From the NCBI RefSeq assembly GCF_035083965.1, contig NC_089723.1:35781193-35845192 (forward strand): a stretch of 64,000 bases of DNA. Reading direction: 5' to 3'. A program made the translations under genes and the position numbers. The notes beneath the pieces were generated by a model. The model searched no databases, was not told the DNA's origin, and saw only the letters and a list, made by a program, of their open reading frames with translations. Position 1 is the first letter of the stretch, and every line of letters starts with the position of its first letter. This document shows positions 51,526 through 63,789 of the stretch, piece by piece. This DNA is from Branchiostoma lanceolatum (lineage: Eukaryota; Chordata; Leptocardii; Amphioxiformes; Branchiostomatidae).

Positions 51526-54500
51526 TCAGTTCATGCAGTTGTCGAACTGAAACATGGCCTTGGAAATGGTCCCCTTCTTGAGCTGCGCGATGGCCTCCTG
51601 GTACTCCTGCAGGTGGAACATCTTAATGCCCAGTCGGGAGAAGTCGTTCAGGTAGCTTCCCGACATGCCCCGCACCAGACCCTCCACCGTGTTGACCATG
51701 GTGAAGGGGTTGATGAGGCAGCCGACGATCTTCAGCTCCTTGGAGAAGATCTCGAATGGAGAGATGGAGATTTTCTCCTTGGGAGGGCAGCAGCCGAACT
51801 GGACGAAGGTGGCTCCGGCACGGAGCCAGGAAAAGGCCTGGAAGGACGAGAAGTGATTTTTTTTTTTTAAATTTTAACATCTTTATTCAAACATACAGCC
51901 CTATGTTTAGGACGACTGGGCCGGTAAAGCACCCATAAGCCGGTCCGTGGGAATGGTTACTAGGCCAAAAAAACACAATTCTGTATCTATGTTGTATTCA
52001 TAAAATGGCCTTAAATTTAACAATGCAATTATGGCTGCTTTGGTGACATCAAACGACACCACACTATGTATATTCAACTGTTACAGCATTCACTTTCAAA
52101 ACTCTAACATAATCAAGGATGAGGCCAGCTGCGTTTCTGACGATGCTTGGGACTTCAAGCCACCGATATCTACTAATCTGGAATTTTGCTTTAAAAATAC
52201 CTGCTCAATAGCAGGCGGAAATCCACTGCAATCCACAATGACGTCATATCCGGTTTCTCGAATGTTTTCTTGGCTGATGCAGGACTTCAGTTCATCAGGG
52301 TGAACCGCCTGATACCTGGTGTTAGAAGAAATCGTTCGATTAGTGCAGAATGGACTAACAGATTGTCTAAGCAAGCAATCCCTGATAGCTGCGAATGATT
52401 GATTGATGAACTGATACAAAAGGTGAGGAAACAACATTATAATAATGATATCTAAAAGGCTGATACTAAGACGAAATTCAAAATGAGAATTACCCCAGTC
52501 CGAGAGCAGAAATCCTGTTGCGGCGTCCCTCTGCTGGCTCGCTCACAGTCACATCCCGGTAACCCTGATAAAGTCATGCAAAACAAATGCACTATACATA
52601 GTTGACAGGTGGTCTACAAGTTTCATATATCAATTCATGCAGCCCAAATTTTAACGTAGAATATATGCCTGTACATTACCAGCCTTATAGGTTGACGTTA
52701 GTTGAGGGTTTTTACAATAACGGTAAAACGGGTATCTCACAGAAGCTGCGGCACGTTTGCGACCTCGCTGCGACCAAGCGATTTGACAGAGCGCTCAACG
52801 AATTTTATCGATAAAAATGAATCTTTTTACGCTTTGTGTGATTTGTTGTCCTTCTAGGCATACCTGTACGTTTTGAATGATATCCCATTATAAAGTCAAG
52901 GGTAACACAAATCCAGTTAAGGACGCAGCGAGGTCGCCAACGTGCATCAGCCCAGTGAGATACCCGCTTAAAGTGTGTTACCGATTGGGTTATCCTTAGT
53001 ATCAAAGCACCATAGACGGATAAATCTAATCATTTGAAGGTTTGAATTTCTCCAAACAGATTTACCGGTGGTAATGACAGTATCCAAAAATTAAAGGGCA
53101 AAAGCCAATCGGACACTGCTGCTTTTGCCCTTTGGATGCTGTCGTTACCACCGGTAAATCTGTTTGGAGATTAGTTAGGAAAATCAGACACATGTATATA
53201 ACGCTGCACAAGATACCTTGTGGTGAAAGATCGTAGACCACAGCACCCCGATAATTCCCGCCCCTAGAATGAGTATCCGGGAGTCCAGGGAAGGGTTGTT
53301 CAGGTTTTCCCAGCCGCGCAGAATGCACGAGAGCGGCTCGCACAGAGCGCCCTGGGGAAGAGTCACTTCCGCCGGAAGTTGGTGCACCTGCTCAGACGGG
53401 ACCATGCAAAAGTTGGCGAAGCCTCCGTTCTGGAAAATCCCTATGGTCGTTCTAGTTGACATCAAAAAGGGAAACAAATAAGGAAAAATAAAATACATAC
53501 ATTTGAGATCTAGAATCGGAAAACTAATCTTGAGGACCATTGATATAAGTTTTATGGGCATAAATAAGATAACATCAAACTGAATTGTATTCTTTCGACG
53601 TACAAATCTAACTAGTACCTCTCTTGTTCGCTCATAGGCATCGGTTAAGTATTCATTTGATCATTAAAGGTTGAGGAGTTTTATCGTATAAAACCTAGTT
53701 TTCCAGTTCTTTTGTCAACTGACTAAAGATAGCGGATGCTGTCTAAAACGTCCTACTGTATCCAAATTTCATCCAGTTGCTTGAGTCTTTTGTCGTATTC
53801 CCTTTACTCGTATCAGCCTTACAATGCTTTTAACAGCGTTATAAATCATAAATAAGTTCTTCTTCGCCTCTTGTCGTTTTATGACTGACTTTTGTACAGC
53901 AGATACGTTCTCAGTTATGTTAGCAAGAAGAGTTGTGAAACAAACGTTGCAAAACAAAGTTGAAACAAACAAACAAACAGTGATGTATCCTACCTAAGTC
54001 CCCCGTTCTGACAATGGTTGGTTTGTGCCTTGAAACACTCCCTGCAGTTCCCGCACCCACGGTTAGGGTCCACACACACACGGTCTCCTGTCGTGAAGCC
54101 CTTCACACCTGGACCGATCTCTGTTACAACATTAAGGCAAACATACTGTTTAAGACCAGGAGGTATAACAAGTACAAATGTAAAAGCGTAGCGTCCAGTG
54201 TTCCCCTCACAGTTACAGTAAAATAAAGTTCATGCTAACAAGCCTATATAAGCCTATACAAGCTGTCCACCACCGAACAATCATGGCCATAGTGTGTCTA
54301 GAACACGAGATACGTTCTGTTGCAGTATCATGAAAAGCCACCAGGTGGTTAAAATTCTAATAATTACTTCGATCGGACAAGACACAATAACATAGCAAAT
54401 TTCATGATTATCCAAGCTTTTAAACCACAGTTAAACAAGCAAACAAACAAACATTATATGCATGCATGTTTAACGCTACCGAAAACATATTATCATACAG

Positions 54501-55337
54501 TAACAGTATGTATTATATCTTGGAGAAGGTCATTAAACTCAAAATCTATCACCATCAGAAACCTTAGAACTCAGTTGATTTCGGAGAATATGTTTTGATC
54601 GCTATAAAAGGTAGCACGAAATCTAGTTTCAGTGAACCTTATTTTCAGTCCACTCGTCTGACCTGTAATAGCCCCGGAGAACTCGTGACCCAGAGTGACC
54701 TTCTCGGCTGCAGGGAACTCCTTCTGGATGATGTGTAGGTCCGTGCCGCACACACCTGCATAGGCCACCTGTAGGGCCATAACCCGGGGATTATGATGGA
54801 CCAAACAGCTAAGATATGTACATAGGCCATACTATCGCCTATAACAATAACAATCCACAACCCAAGGCCAACACTGGTCCCGCTTTTGTGGACCAAGGAC
54901 CTCCTTGCGTGGACGATGTCCTACGACATAACCATAACACCCATGTTGACCTTATAATTGTAAATCAATATGAGGTTGACTCCGTATGATTAAGTTTCTC
55001 AAAAGCTGGAATCAGGCAGATATCGATGGTATGTTTTTTATGCAAGGGAATAGTCATGATCATGTGTGACATAACATAAGAAATTAAGAATATGTTTGTT
55101 GGTCGCTTACCGAAGTAAAATTTGATCAGAAATAGTGCATCATTCATAGGCGGTCTGTGTTTGAGGGGCCTCTAGTCATGAAAGGACTCCGAAGTCCATG
55201 CCGACAGCTCTACAGTATGGCTGTAAGCACAGAGATCATCCTACCTTTATGACGACCTGTCCATGACCGGCCGTGGGTACAGGCACGTCTACCAGTGACA
55301 GCACGTCGGCCTGGGCGTCCCACTGTATAGCCTGCAT
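51526..55337 (-). CDS. Zinc-dependent medium-chain alcohol/polyol dehydrogenase, copy A
   Basis: A cytosolic NAD(P)-dependent oxidoreductase of the sorbitol/arabinitol-dehydrogenase-like branch; the exact substrate cannot be read from sequence. Exons: 55337-55245, 54768-54663, 54120-53994, 53451-53217, 52564-52494, 52315-52201, 51837-51526, all in phase; 352 aa. Catalytic zinc ligands: Cys38 (GVCGTDLH), His59/Glu60 (LGHEFSG) and Glu147 (CEPLSC). The structural zinc lobe has Cys89, 92, 95 and 103 (GCGNCRECF...NHC). The Rossmann motif GAGIIG is at 172-177, followed by SEPAEGRR at the end of the second strand. GYDVIVDCSG and GCLINPFTM are also typical. It is a tandem paralogue of copy B, with the same seven exons and phases. 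The C-terminus FQFDNCMN differs from B. Confidence 0.94.
51853..52000 (-). mobile_element. Possible retroposed 3' end with A-tail
   Basis: On the minus strand a segment ends in AATAAAGATGTTAAAATTT and a run of at least 12 A (51,856-51,868). The upstream GGGTGCTTTACCGGCC and CCTAAACATAGGGCTG could be a SINE or LINE tail. The source is not identified. Confidence 0.45.
53049..53170. mobile_element. 122-bp MITE with long terminal inverted repeats
   Basis: TCTCCAAACAGATTTACCGG then TGGTAATGACAG at the left pairs with the complementary right end. An internal AAGGGCAAAAGC / GCTTTTGCCCTT pair brings the arms close to the centre, so the whole element is one hairpin. It lies in an intron of dehydrogenase A. 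Confidence 0.9.
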
Positions 55338-56334
55338 TTATACTCTACCACGATTTCAGACTGCCAGACTTGCAACGCACCGGTCCAGACCAGTACTTTG
55401 TATACCGAGTACAAAGCACAAATTTAAGACGTCTATGTTATTGCAAACAAAATGGCTCAAGAGGAAAGGTCGCATCTCCTGATCAGTGTCCAAAGTTCAA
55501 GAATTGCGCGGCGCTGCAACTACGAACTGCGTACATGTTTGCAAACATCGCCTAGCTGATACATTACTTCCGGGTTACTGGTGGACCGATCCATTGCAGG
55601 TTGGGTGGTTTTATTGTAAAATCACTTTACTGGTATACTGTTACAGGCTTGCGCTAGGAGAACCGTAAAAGAGCGTCACCTCCGACGGGAGTATTGTTTT
55701 TGCCTTGATATGTGTGCTCGCAGCTGTAACTCAAGGCCGTTGGGATGAATTTGTTTAAAATTTGGCATGTCGGTTGTTATAGATATCCTAATGACGACAA
55801 AGTTTTGGACCGCAGAAAGACTGAAAGTTACACCGCAGTACCGTAGAAACCTACTAGGGGGGCCATTATCGAACTTGACCTTTAATGCATATTCTTTGTT
55901 AAGATACGCCTTCATACAATTTGTGTGGTATGAGATCGTTGAACCATAGTTTGTACATTAACGGTAAACTCGCCGCTATGTAACGTATTTCCTTGGTTGT
56001 GTCTAGTCTTGCAAGTCGAGCATTTACGGACAATTAACATCTATCAGACCACTACAGATGGTTGGCAATCTTATTTAAATTTAAGCTTTTTCTACTGTAG
56101 AGAGATCGAGGTACCAGTCCAACGGAATTTTTTCCTCGCGACTTGGATCGGGAGTGTTTATTTGGTTGTGCCGAGACTTGCAAGTTATACATTGCTTATC
56201 AGTTAATTAGTAGTCACCAAACCACTAATGATAGTTCAATCTTATTCAGAGTTGAGCATTTTCTACTGTTCAGAGGTATCAGTCCATCGTGATTTGAGAC
56301 TTTGAGTGCTTTCTTAGTCGCGCATAGGCTGTAT
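55338..56334. other. Intergenic region between dehydrogenases A and B
   Basis: About 1 kb serves as promoter of A and 3' flank of B. It holds a tandem repeat of about 163 bp near B's stop codon (55,995-56,345) and an AATAAA on the minus strand at 56,157-56,162 that could end the B transcript. No gene is seen. Confidence 0.6.
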
Positions 56335-56350
56335 CTAGACATGCAAGTCG
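55995..56350. repeat. 163-bp tandem repeat that includes the stop-codon region of dehydrogenase B
   Basis: TTGCAAGTCGAGCAT (about 56,011), TTGCAAGTTATACAT (about 56,177) and ATGCAAGTCGAACAT (about 56,340) are spaced by about 165 bp. CnTATTnAGA/nTTnAGC, TTTTCTACTGTnnAGAG and CCAGTCCA follow each in order. The last unit contains the last five codons and the TAG of copy B. Confidence 0.8.
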
Positions 56351-59300
56351 AACATGGCCTTGGAGATGGTTCCCTTCTTGAGCTGCGCGATGGCCTCCTG
56401 GTACTCCTGCAGGCGGAACATCTTAATGCCCAGCCGGGAGAAGTCGCTTAGGTAGCTTCCCGACATGCCCCGCACCAGGCCGTTGATGGTGGTTGCCATG
56501 GTAAAGGGGTTGGTCAGACAGCCCACAATCTTCAACTCCTTCTGGTAGATCTGGAACGGGTTGATTGTGATCTTGGAGTCGGTGGGGCAGCAGCCGAACT
56601 GGAGGAAAGTGGCCCCGCAACGGAGCCAGTTGAACGCCTGGAAAAATATATATTGAATTGATATTAAAGATTTGCAGTCATCAGAAGTAATGCTTAGATC
56701 ACATTTGTGGAAGTGGCCCGAGGGAGGAAATATGTCCCGGTGGTCTGCCGCACACTGAAAGGATACCTCTCAGTGTTCGCACGATTAGCTCACGGCGCCA
56801 CAGAGTGTCCGGCGGGAGCCCTTTTTTTAGTTGGGACCTAAGCATAACGACAAGCATTTCGTCATGATTTGATAAGCTGTGTTCTCCTAGCCAAAGTGAA
56901 TTTTAGTTACAGACTGCATGATTTTGGGGAACTCCACCTTATCCTAGTAGCAGTAAGACGAATTTAGGTTATGACAGAAACATTCAGATCTTCTGAAGTT
57001 CTGTACGTAGGTCGATGACGTCAGAGCTACCTGTTCGATGGCAGGTGGGGAACCACTGCAATCAATGATGACGTCATACCCGACATCCTCGACGTTTCCG
57101 TGAGCAAAGCGAGCCTTGATCGTGTCAGGGTGAACAGCCTGGAATCTGAAACGTCACAACCCGAGACAAAAGATTTACAAGTTTACCGTATTTTTGGAAT
57201 CTTTTCGGCTATATATTATATATCCTGGGTCGTATCTTGGTCCCATGGCCATGCTTGATAAGTTAACCACATTTTGGGAAGCTTACCTGGTATGTATCCT
57301 CGATTACCTGTTAGCCCTATGTAATGGACATACTGATAAATTATAACATAGTCCATTTGCTCAGCGTTCTCTACATCAGGGCACATAGCCTGGATACCAG
57401 ACCATTCGCGCGATGCAAGACGATAACCCCTTTAGTCCTGACCGGGGAAGGCCTAGTAGGGGATAGAGTTGGCACCCGGTCTCTAATATCTATCGCGCTT
57501 AGAAAGGTAATTAGGGGCCCGTGTGCTAACTGTAGTGGCCGTGCAAGTTGCTTCCACTGCCGAAGGACTAGCGACTGTAGCACGGTGGTCTGATACCCAG
57601 GCTACAGGGCACATTGAGACCAGTCAGGTAATGATTCTGCTGTTGTGAAAGTTAGACGTCGCATCCTAAAAATCCAATATCTCATGTCTCAACGTTACTT
57701 TGATAGTTGCTGTAAGAATGTAACGTACCCGAGCCCCATCCCCATCGCAAGCTCCCGTCGTCCTTCTGCCGGCTCGCTGATGGTGACGTCACGATAGCCC
57801 TGCAAAGAAGACCACGAGAAGTTATAATACATGTAAAGGCACAACTCTCGGGCGATAGTCATCGTGAAGCTTGTCCTCAATGAAGCGTGATCTTTCTTAT
57901 TGTTCGGCTACATTAGTACTTAAGGTGGCCAATAACCACGACTAACGACTTTAAAAAGTACATGTTGCAGTCAACTTTACATTTATAGCAGACTTTGAAC
58001 TTTGAGTTTTTGTCAGAAAGTGTCTTACTGTAAGACGGTAATGTGAAATGTTATGGCGTCGCAATGACGTAATCAGTAGTTATTGGGCCACGGTTATTTT
58101 TCAGAAAATAGAATGTATGAGTCAAACATATCTATGTAGTTTTCAACAGATGATCGACCTTAAAATGGAGGAGACAAGACCACATGACGCCGATGTAACC
58201 AGCACCAAGCACCAACACGCGAGAGTCGCTAGGGGGCGTCCCTAAGTTTTCCCAGCCCCGCTGGATGCAGGAAATGGGTTCCACGAGAGCACCGTGTAGG
58301 AGCGTGACGTCATCGTGCAGTTTATGCACGTGACCGGTGGGAACTGCGCAGAAGTTGGCAAAGCCGCCGTCCCTCCGTGCACCAACAGAGTTCCTGAGGT
58401 GTCTGCATCAAAAGAGGAAAAGAGAAAGTTGTCCAAAACAACAAAAACAAACAAAACAAGACTGGCAATGAAAACAAATACATTGCCATGGCGACGGTAG
58501 TTGTTGTTGTTGTGTTCATAATTTTACTGTATCCTGCTTATGGCACTGATAGGTGGTGCTGTTCATACGGGATTTCCAACGAAATGGGCTGATGAGTACC
58601 TGTTCTGTTGGGCAAATACAGACACATACACAGACACCGACAACGACAACACAACTACATTCTATCATGCATAATCCAACCACCGGAATGAACATCATAG
58701 ACATAATAGACAACTAGAAAACAACACTCGGTTCTCACTGCTTGGGTTCCTACCACAACAATGACCATTCTACTCGGACAGAACTGCTGTTTACATCAAT
58801 GCCACATTAGCCAAAATCTACAATTATCACCAATTCTAACATCATACTTATCCGCTTACCAAAAGGCACAGCACGCGCAATGCAACAGCATCCTTTGAAA
58901 ACTTATGGCTCATGCCCCAAAGACATCAGGAATTAAGGTGAATAGGCACGATGTACATGAATACGTAGTAGCTTAGGAATTCGTGTCCTTAATGGAGTGC
59001 CAGAGACTTCCTGCTGGCTAACATTCCAAACACAACTGAGGACCTATGATCTAAAAATAGCTGCGCATGCATGGCACACATTCTATCATTCCTGGGATAC
59101 CTCTGACCTAGATACTAATGGAATACCAGAAGGGGCACAGATGACCCACATTCCACCATTCCAAGACATGAGGTCATGGGGGGCTAACATCCAAACATAC
59201 CAGACTACCCAAGGGAATTAACCTGGATGATAGAAACCAGGTCCCGGGTAGTAGGTCCCGGGGACAAACATCCAAACATACCAGAGACATTATCTTAATG

Positions 59301-61262
59301 TGTACTGTACCCTGCCTAGGGCACTGATAGCTGGTGCTGTTTATACAGGATTTTCAACGAAAAGGGCTGATGATTACCTGTTCTGCCACAAATACAAACA
59401 CACTCACAGACCTAAGGCCTCCCTGAAAATCAGTGCCAAGCCACTGAGGGAGCTATCCTAGTAAAAGAATACAAAAATAGATAAATGGATCTGAGTGGTC
59501 ATGTATACATAAGCCTGGCACATCTGGTCCACAGATGTGGTTGCCTGCTTCAGTGCTTTGTATGGACGTACTTCTAGCAGTGCTCCACAGATGAATAAGA
59601 ACGAACTCAATTCAAGACGCGGTGCTCCGCAGATGAATAAGAACAATCTCAATACAAGAAGCCGTGCTCCACATATGAATAAGAACGATCTCAATTTAAG
59701 TCTTCTTACTCACATATGTAATTAGGTGTAGGGGAAGAAATTCCTTTCTGTCCCAGGACACAAACATACCAACATTCCTGTCCGCTATAAATACCTGTTG
59801 GCACAGGCAAATCTGCACCATGTGCATCGGACCTTGAAAATGCCTTTAAAATTCCAAGAATTCTCAAAATTGCACACAATACTACACCATTTCAGGCGAC
59901 ATACCGTATACCCCTGGACAAATGCCTGTACAATTTCTAGAATTCTTGCAATCTGCACACAATACTATATCATTTGGCTCGCCCCTGAGGCGTCGCCAAA
60001 ATGTTGCAATGTATTATTGTAGAATGTAGAATCATGGAGAAGGCTGGGAAAATAAGCTGAAGTTAGATATGAAGATAGTAGATGATTTGGTTTAGTCCGT
60101 TCGTTTCCGACAAATTTGTCAAACGGAATCTCATTATCAGTGACCCTAGCTCAACACATCGGGCAAGTTAAAGAACCCATCACACTTATTGAAAAGCCTG
60201 GGATTCCTTCCCGATGTGAGTGGATCAAATAAATCTGTCTAGATTTGCGGCTTGTACTTCAGAACAAACCTCTGAAGCAGTTTACAGGGTATGCAATACA
60301 AACGAACAAACAAATCTAAAAAAAAGATGCCCTACTGCAGGGGTCCCCTGTGACAGTAGTTGACCCGGCCCCTCGAGCAGTGATGACAGCTGCCACAGAT
60401 GAAGCACGGGTCCACACAGACCCTGTCTCCGACTTTAAACTGCGTCACTCCGTCTCCAACCTCTGTAACAGTAAGTTATAGCACGGAGGTTTTATGGTTA
60501 TAGGCGGGTTCACGGTTCAAACTACGCTAGCGCAAAGTGATGCATAGTGGGTAATATGTCCCCCGAGACATGGATAAACACGTCTGAACATGTATTCTTA
60601 GTCTAGTCTAGAAAAGAGCTGTTTACAAGATTAGAGGTCTTCACCTTTGACATATTATCCACCCACAATGCATCTCGCTGCGCATGCGCAGTTTTATATG
60701 CCTTATTACTGGGTACATGGATGCAATAGAAAGTGAAGAGCATTCCCAGCATTGCATGTCTCAAGAACACCCTAATCAAAATAAATGCAGATGAGCTGTT
60801 ACCTGTGATGACTCCCGAGAACTCGTGTCCCAGAATGAGTCTGTCACCGGATGGGTATTCCTTGTTCATGATATGTAGATCGGTTCCACAAATACCCGCG
60901 TACGCCACCTAGGAATGCACATCAAACGGCTTTTAGAGGCTATGATTGTTAGGTTGAATTTTTCTTTGCAGGAAAGATTTACAAAATGGATTCCTTCTTA
61001 TTTAGGTCGTGACACAGTGACGATACATATTTTTTTTACGATTACATCATTTTCTGATACATGCTTGTGAAGGCTTTTTATTACTTTATTTTCTAAGTTA
61101 CAAGAACATTATAGATTTGGTATTCTCATAAGGCAATTAAGTAGGTCAAAAGTTAAGAACAGCCCACACCTTTATGACTACCTCTCCCGCAGAGGCTGTC
61201 GGTACCGGGAACTCATCCAAAGAGAGTTTGTCCACTGTTTTATCCCACAGCAGACCTTGCAT
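56335..61262 (-). CDS. Zinc-dependent medium-chain alcohol/polyol dehydrogenase, copy B
   Basis: Tandem paralogue of copy A, same strand, same reaction type. Exons: 61262-61170, 60908-60803, 60462-60336, 58402-58159, 57799-57729, 57145-57031, 56637-56335, all in phase; 352 aa. The start at 61,262 (M-Q-G-L-L-W-D) aligns with copy A; an in-frame ATG two codons upstream (61,268) is an alternative. Ligands: Cys38 (GICGTDLH), His59/Glu60 (LGHEFSG), Glu150 (VEPISC). The structural zinc Cys are 89, 92, 95 and 103 (ICGSCHHC...NYC), plus an extra Cys86. The Rossmann motif GAGYIG is at 175-180. Exon 4 is 9 nt longer than in A ([10 protein letters not shown] insertion region) and the last exon is 9 nt shorter, ending FDLHV. 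The donor at 60,335 reads CTGCA|GTAGGG. A larger divergence around residues 110-120 may change substrate or partner choice. Confidence 0.93.
57377..57613. mobile_element. MITE with 9-bp target duplication (TAGCCTGG family)
   Basis: The element 57,386-57,604 begins TAGCCTGGATACCAGACCA and ends TGGTCTGATACCCAGGCTA, its near complement. CAGGGCACA abuts both ends exactly (57,377-57,385 and 57,605-57,613). A 9-bp duplication is typical of Mutator-like elements. It lies in an intron of copy B. Confidence 0.9.
59570..59700. repeat. 43-bp tandem repeat, three copies
   Basis: GTGCTCCnCAnATGAATAAG, AACnAnCTCAAT and nAAG recur three times, giving open frames on both strands that look like a repeated short peptide. 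It is intronic and explained by the repeat. Confidence 0.9.
60155..60320 (+). mobile_element. SINE 3' fragment
   Basis: GGGCAAGTTAAAGAACCCAT, CACACTTATTGAAAAG and CTTCCCGATGTGAGTGGATC match the body of the SINE at 25,655-26,020. It ends in an (ACAAA)n-like tail at about 60,300-60,315. The tRNA-like head is missing. Confidence 0.65.
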
Positions 61263-61678
61263 CGTCATCGTGGACGTCAGATCAGTCTGAGCCCTGCTTG
61301 GCGAACAGAGGATTGTGTCACATATTATAAACAAGAAACCGAAGCTCTCATACCTTAGTTATTTTGAATTTCTAGTTCTTTTTAGTACTAGCTGTCCAAG
61401 GTGGTCTGTCATACATTTTCTTGCCAGCCTACGGGACGAACTTTGGACCCGGGCCATGCCAACATTCCTATCCTGTCAATATCCGATCACACCATGTACC
61501 ATCCTCAAATAATAACTGCCACAGATCTAAACAGACAACTACAGACATGATTTTCGCTTTAGTCACAGTGGGACAGTACCCACATGGACCCGCCTCCTCC
61601 CCACAAAAATGAAACAGCCCTTTTAGGTATAGCCGTCATGTTGTTGACACGTAACCTATATGACCCTCATTGCGGTAT

Positions 61679-62798
61679 CCAGAAAGTCCGAAATGGACGA
61701 AATGGAACGAAATGGAACGAAACGTAGCGAAATGGAACGAAGTGGAACGAACTTAAACAAAATATGTAACATTATGAAATGAAATACCAGTAGATAGCGA
61801 AATGTATGGAACGTTCTAACATTCACAGTAGACCGGAACAGGAAGCATTTAAATACAGAAGTGAGTGGTAAATAAAGAATGTAACGTGTTTTATTTCTTG
61901 AATCTATTTGATAATATCAAATATAACGAGTTATAATCATGCATATGCTACGTACTAGTTATGGACTAAAACCGTATGTAAATAACTGAAAAGTCGGAGT
62001 TTGATTCAACATGTCGGCAGCACGCCCACAGTTCCGACTAGAAAAGTCCCCGGCAACAATGGCGGTTCATTTGCATGCTGGGTTCCCTTTTCCTTCCCGC
62101 AACATGCAAACACGCTGTATAAATGGTAAAATAACGTTTACCTCATGCCCTCTTGGTGGATTATGAGAAGGACAAACGCGGCAAAACCGTTGTATTTGTT
62201 ATTATGTCATGCCTGGGCCTGATACGGGTGTTCCGGACCGTGTGATAACTATCCGGATCACATAGGGTTCGGGAGTGTTATCACACAGGCTTCCATAGAA
62301 TATTTCGAATGCATTTCGAGCGCGCCGGTTGCGCCGCCGTCGGAAATTTGAATACCGGATTCGGAGATTAGAATCAATGTTGTTGCAGTTTTGTGTTCGA
62401 GGAATAAAATACAACACGTTGTATTCCGCATCACCCTCGGTCCCAGCCCTCCCGCGGGTCAGATCGCCCTCCGGCCTACGGCCGTCGGGCGATCCGACCC
62501 GCGGTCTGGCTGGTACCTCGTGTTGTATTCTATATTTATCAAATAGACTCAAGAAATAAAACGTTATATTATTTATTTACCACACTTCTGTATTTAAAAT
62601 GCTTCCTTTTCCGGTCTACCGTAAATGTTACAACGTTCCTTATATTTTGCTATCTACTGGTATTTCATTTCATAATGTTACATACGTTGTATTAGTTCGT
62701 TCCATTTCGTTCAATTTCGTTCCATTTTGTTCCATTTCGTCCCATTCGCCCCACTTCGTTCCGTTTCGTTCCATTTCCTTCCGTTTCGCACGTTCTGG
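61679..62798. mobile_element. 1.1-kb fold-back element with about 235-bp terminal inverted repeats
   Basis: The outer ends are arrays of GGAACGAAATGGAACGAA (left, 61,690-61,755) and the complement TTCGTTCCATTTCGTTCC (right, 62,695-62,790). Inside these, TATGTAACATTATGAAATGA, AATACCAGTAGATAGC, GACCGGAA.AGGAAGCATTT, AATACAGAAGTG, GGTAAATAAA and TTTATTTCTTGA occur in both arms in inverted order. The central about 600 bp carries a G/C-rich palindrome. The 116-aa open frame in it has no family signature and no transposase is seen. Confidence 0.88.
62452..62504. repeat. G/C-rich palindrome at the centre of the fold-back element
   Basis: CCGCGGGTC, GATCGCC and CCGGCC to the left of TACG pair with GGCCG, GGGCGATC and GACCCGCGG to the right, with few mismatches. 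It would extrude a stable stem within an otherwise A/T-rich element. Confidence 0.85.
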
Positions 62799-63789
62799 GG
62801 ACCCCCTATATTTCAAGCGTTAGTCAGACGAAAATATCCAAAGTTCACAACCCTTACGCGTGACTTCGATCGCTGTAAACAGCTCCAGTCGTCGAATATG
62901 CCTCTGCCAATTTTTCGTCCTTTTATGAGAAATCAAACTAAGTTGTGCCACGAGTTTGTAAATACATTGTCTGATTAATAATTTAGTATCAGCGAAGTAT
63001 GTCTCAGAAATTCATAACTGCTTGAAGAAAGGTTCCTTGCATTTGATAAAAAGTATGACACCAAGGAATATGAAGGAGACCAAAATGTGACTCACTGTAT
63101 ATATCAGTTTCAGGAAATATCTTCCTAGTCTTATCCAACAATTCGCGCCGTCACCAATCAACCAGCGTCCACACGTCGACTGTTGATCTGACTTTGTCTC
63201 TAAAATTGAGATACTTGCACTTTGAAACGATGCCCTTCAGTCAGATGGCCAGGTCATCGGACGATTCCACTAGTGGGCCGGGGCCCGAATGTCTTGCGGT
63301 GACTGATGAAGAAGCAAGACTTAATTAAAGCAAGAGAACATTCTTAAGTCTGAACAGACGTCAAGTAGATATTGAAGTCGTTTCCAAGGTTACCCGGTTT
63401 CAGATGGCAAAGATGGTGATCATGATACGTCACAGGTACCCATTTCATCTGGAGATATCAGGATCATAAAATGAAATGTTAGCGGCCCTGCTTTGAGGAG
63501 GATGGTGTTTTGAAGTTTTATTTGAATGTCATGGCAATGTTAGACGCCACAGCAAAGTTTCAAGTGGTAATGTTGCCGCCAACAAGACTGATTCTCAAAC
63601 ACGTTTAAATGAATAAGTTTCTTTCTGCTGATTGTCACTTGATAAGAGAGTCTACCATAGTAATATATTCATGACGAGAAAAGATATGGTGTAATCATGT
63701 GATTGCCGAGTGTTAACAAATGTATAAGAAAGACACAAACTCTTCTATTACCAAACCAAAATGCTTTATTTTCTGCCATTGATTTAAGT

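Larger units (their letters stand above)
58403..60335 (-). other. Long repeat-filled intron of dehydrogenase B
   Basis: No exon is recognised. A segment at about 58,530-58,630 (CCTGCTTATGGCACTGATAG, GGTGCTGTTCATAC) is repeated at about 59,310-59,410. A 43-bp tandem repeat lies at 59,570-59,700. A SINE-like tail is at about 60,155-60,320. Confidence 0.65.
61263..63789. other. Upstream flank of dehydrogenase B and intergenic region
   Basis: No gene is recognised before 63,790. The middle is a 1.1-kb fold-back element. The 5' leader and promoter of copy B should lie in 61,263-61,680. AATAAA on the minus strand at 63,765-63,770 probably belongs to the putative exon that follows. Confidence 0.55.

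Noticed and set aside
59458-59725. Open frames with a repeated short peptide on both strands
   Set aside because: They result from the 43-bp tandem repeat in an intron of dehydrogenase B.
62202-62559. 116-aa and 76-aa open frames as real proteins
   Set aside because: They lie across the central palindrome of the fold-back element, in both orientations, with Arg/Gly/Pro-rich composition and no motif.
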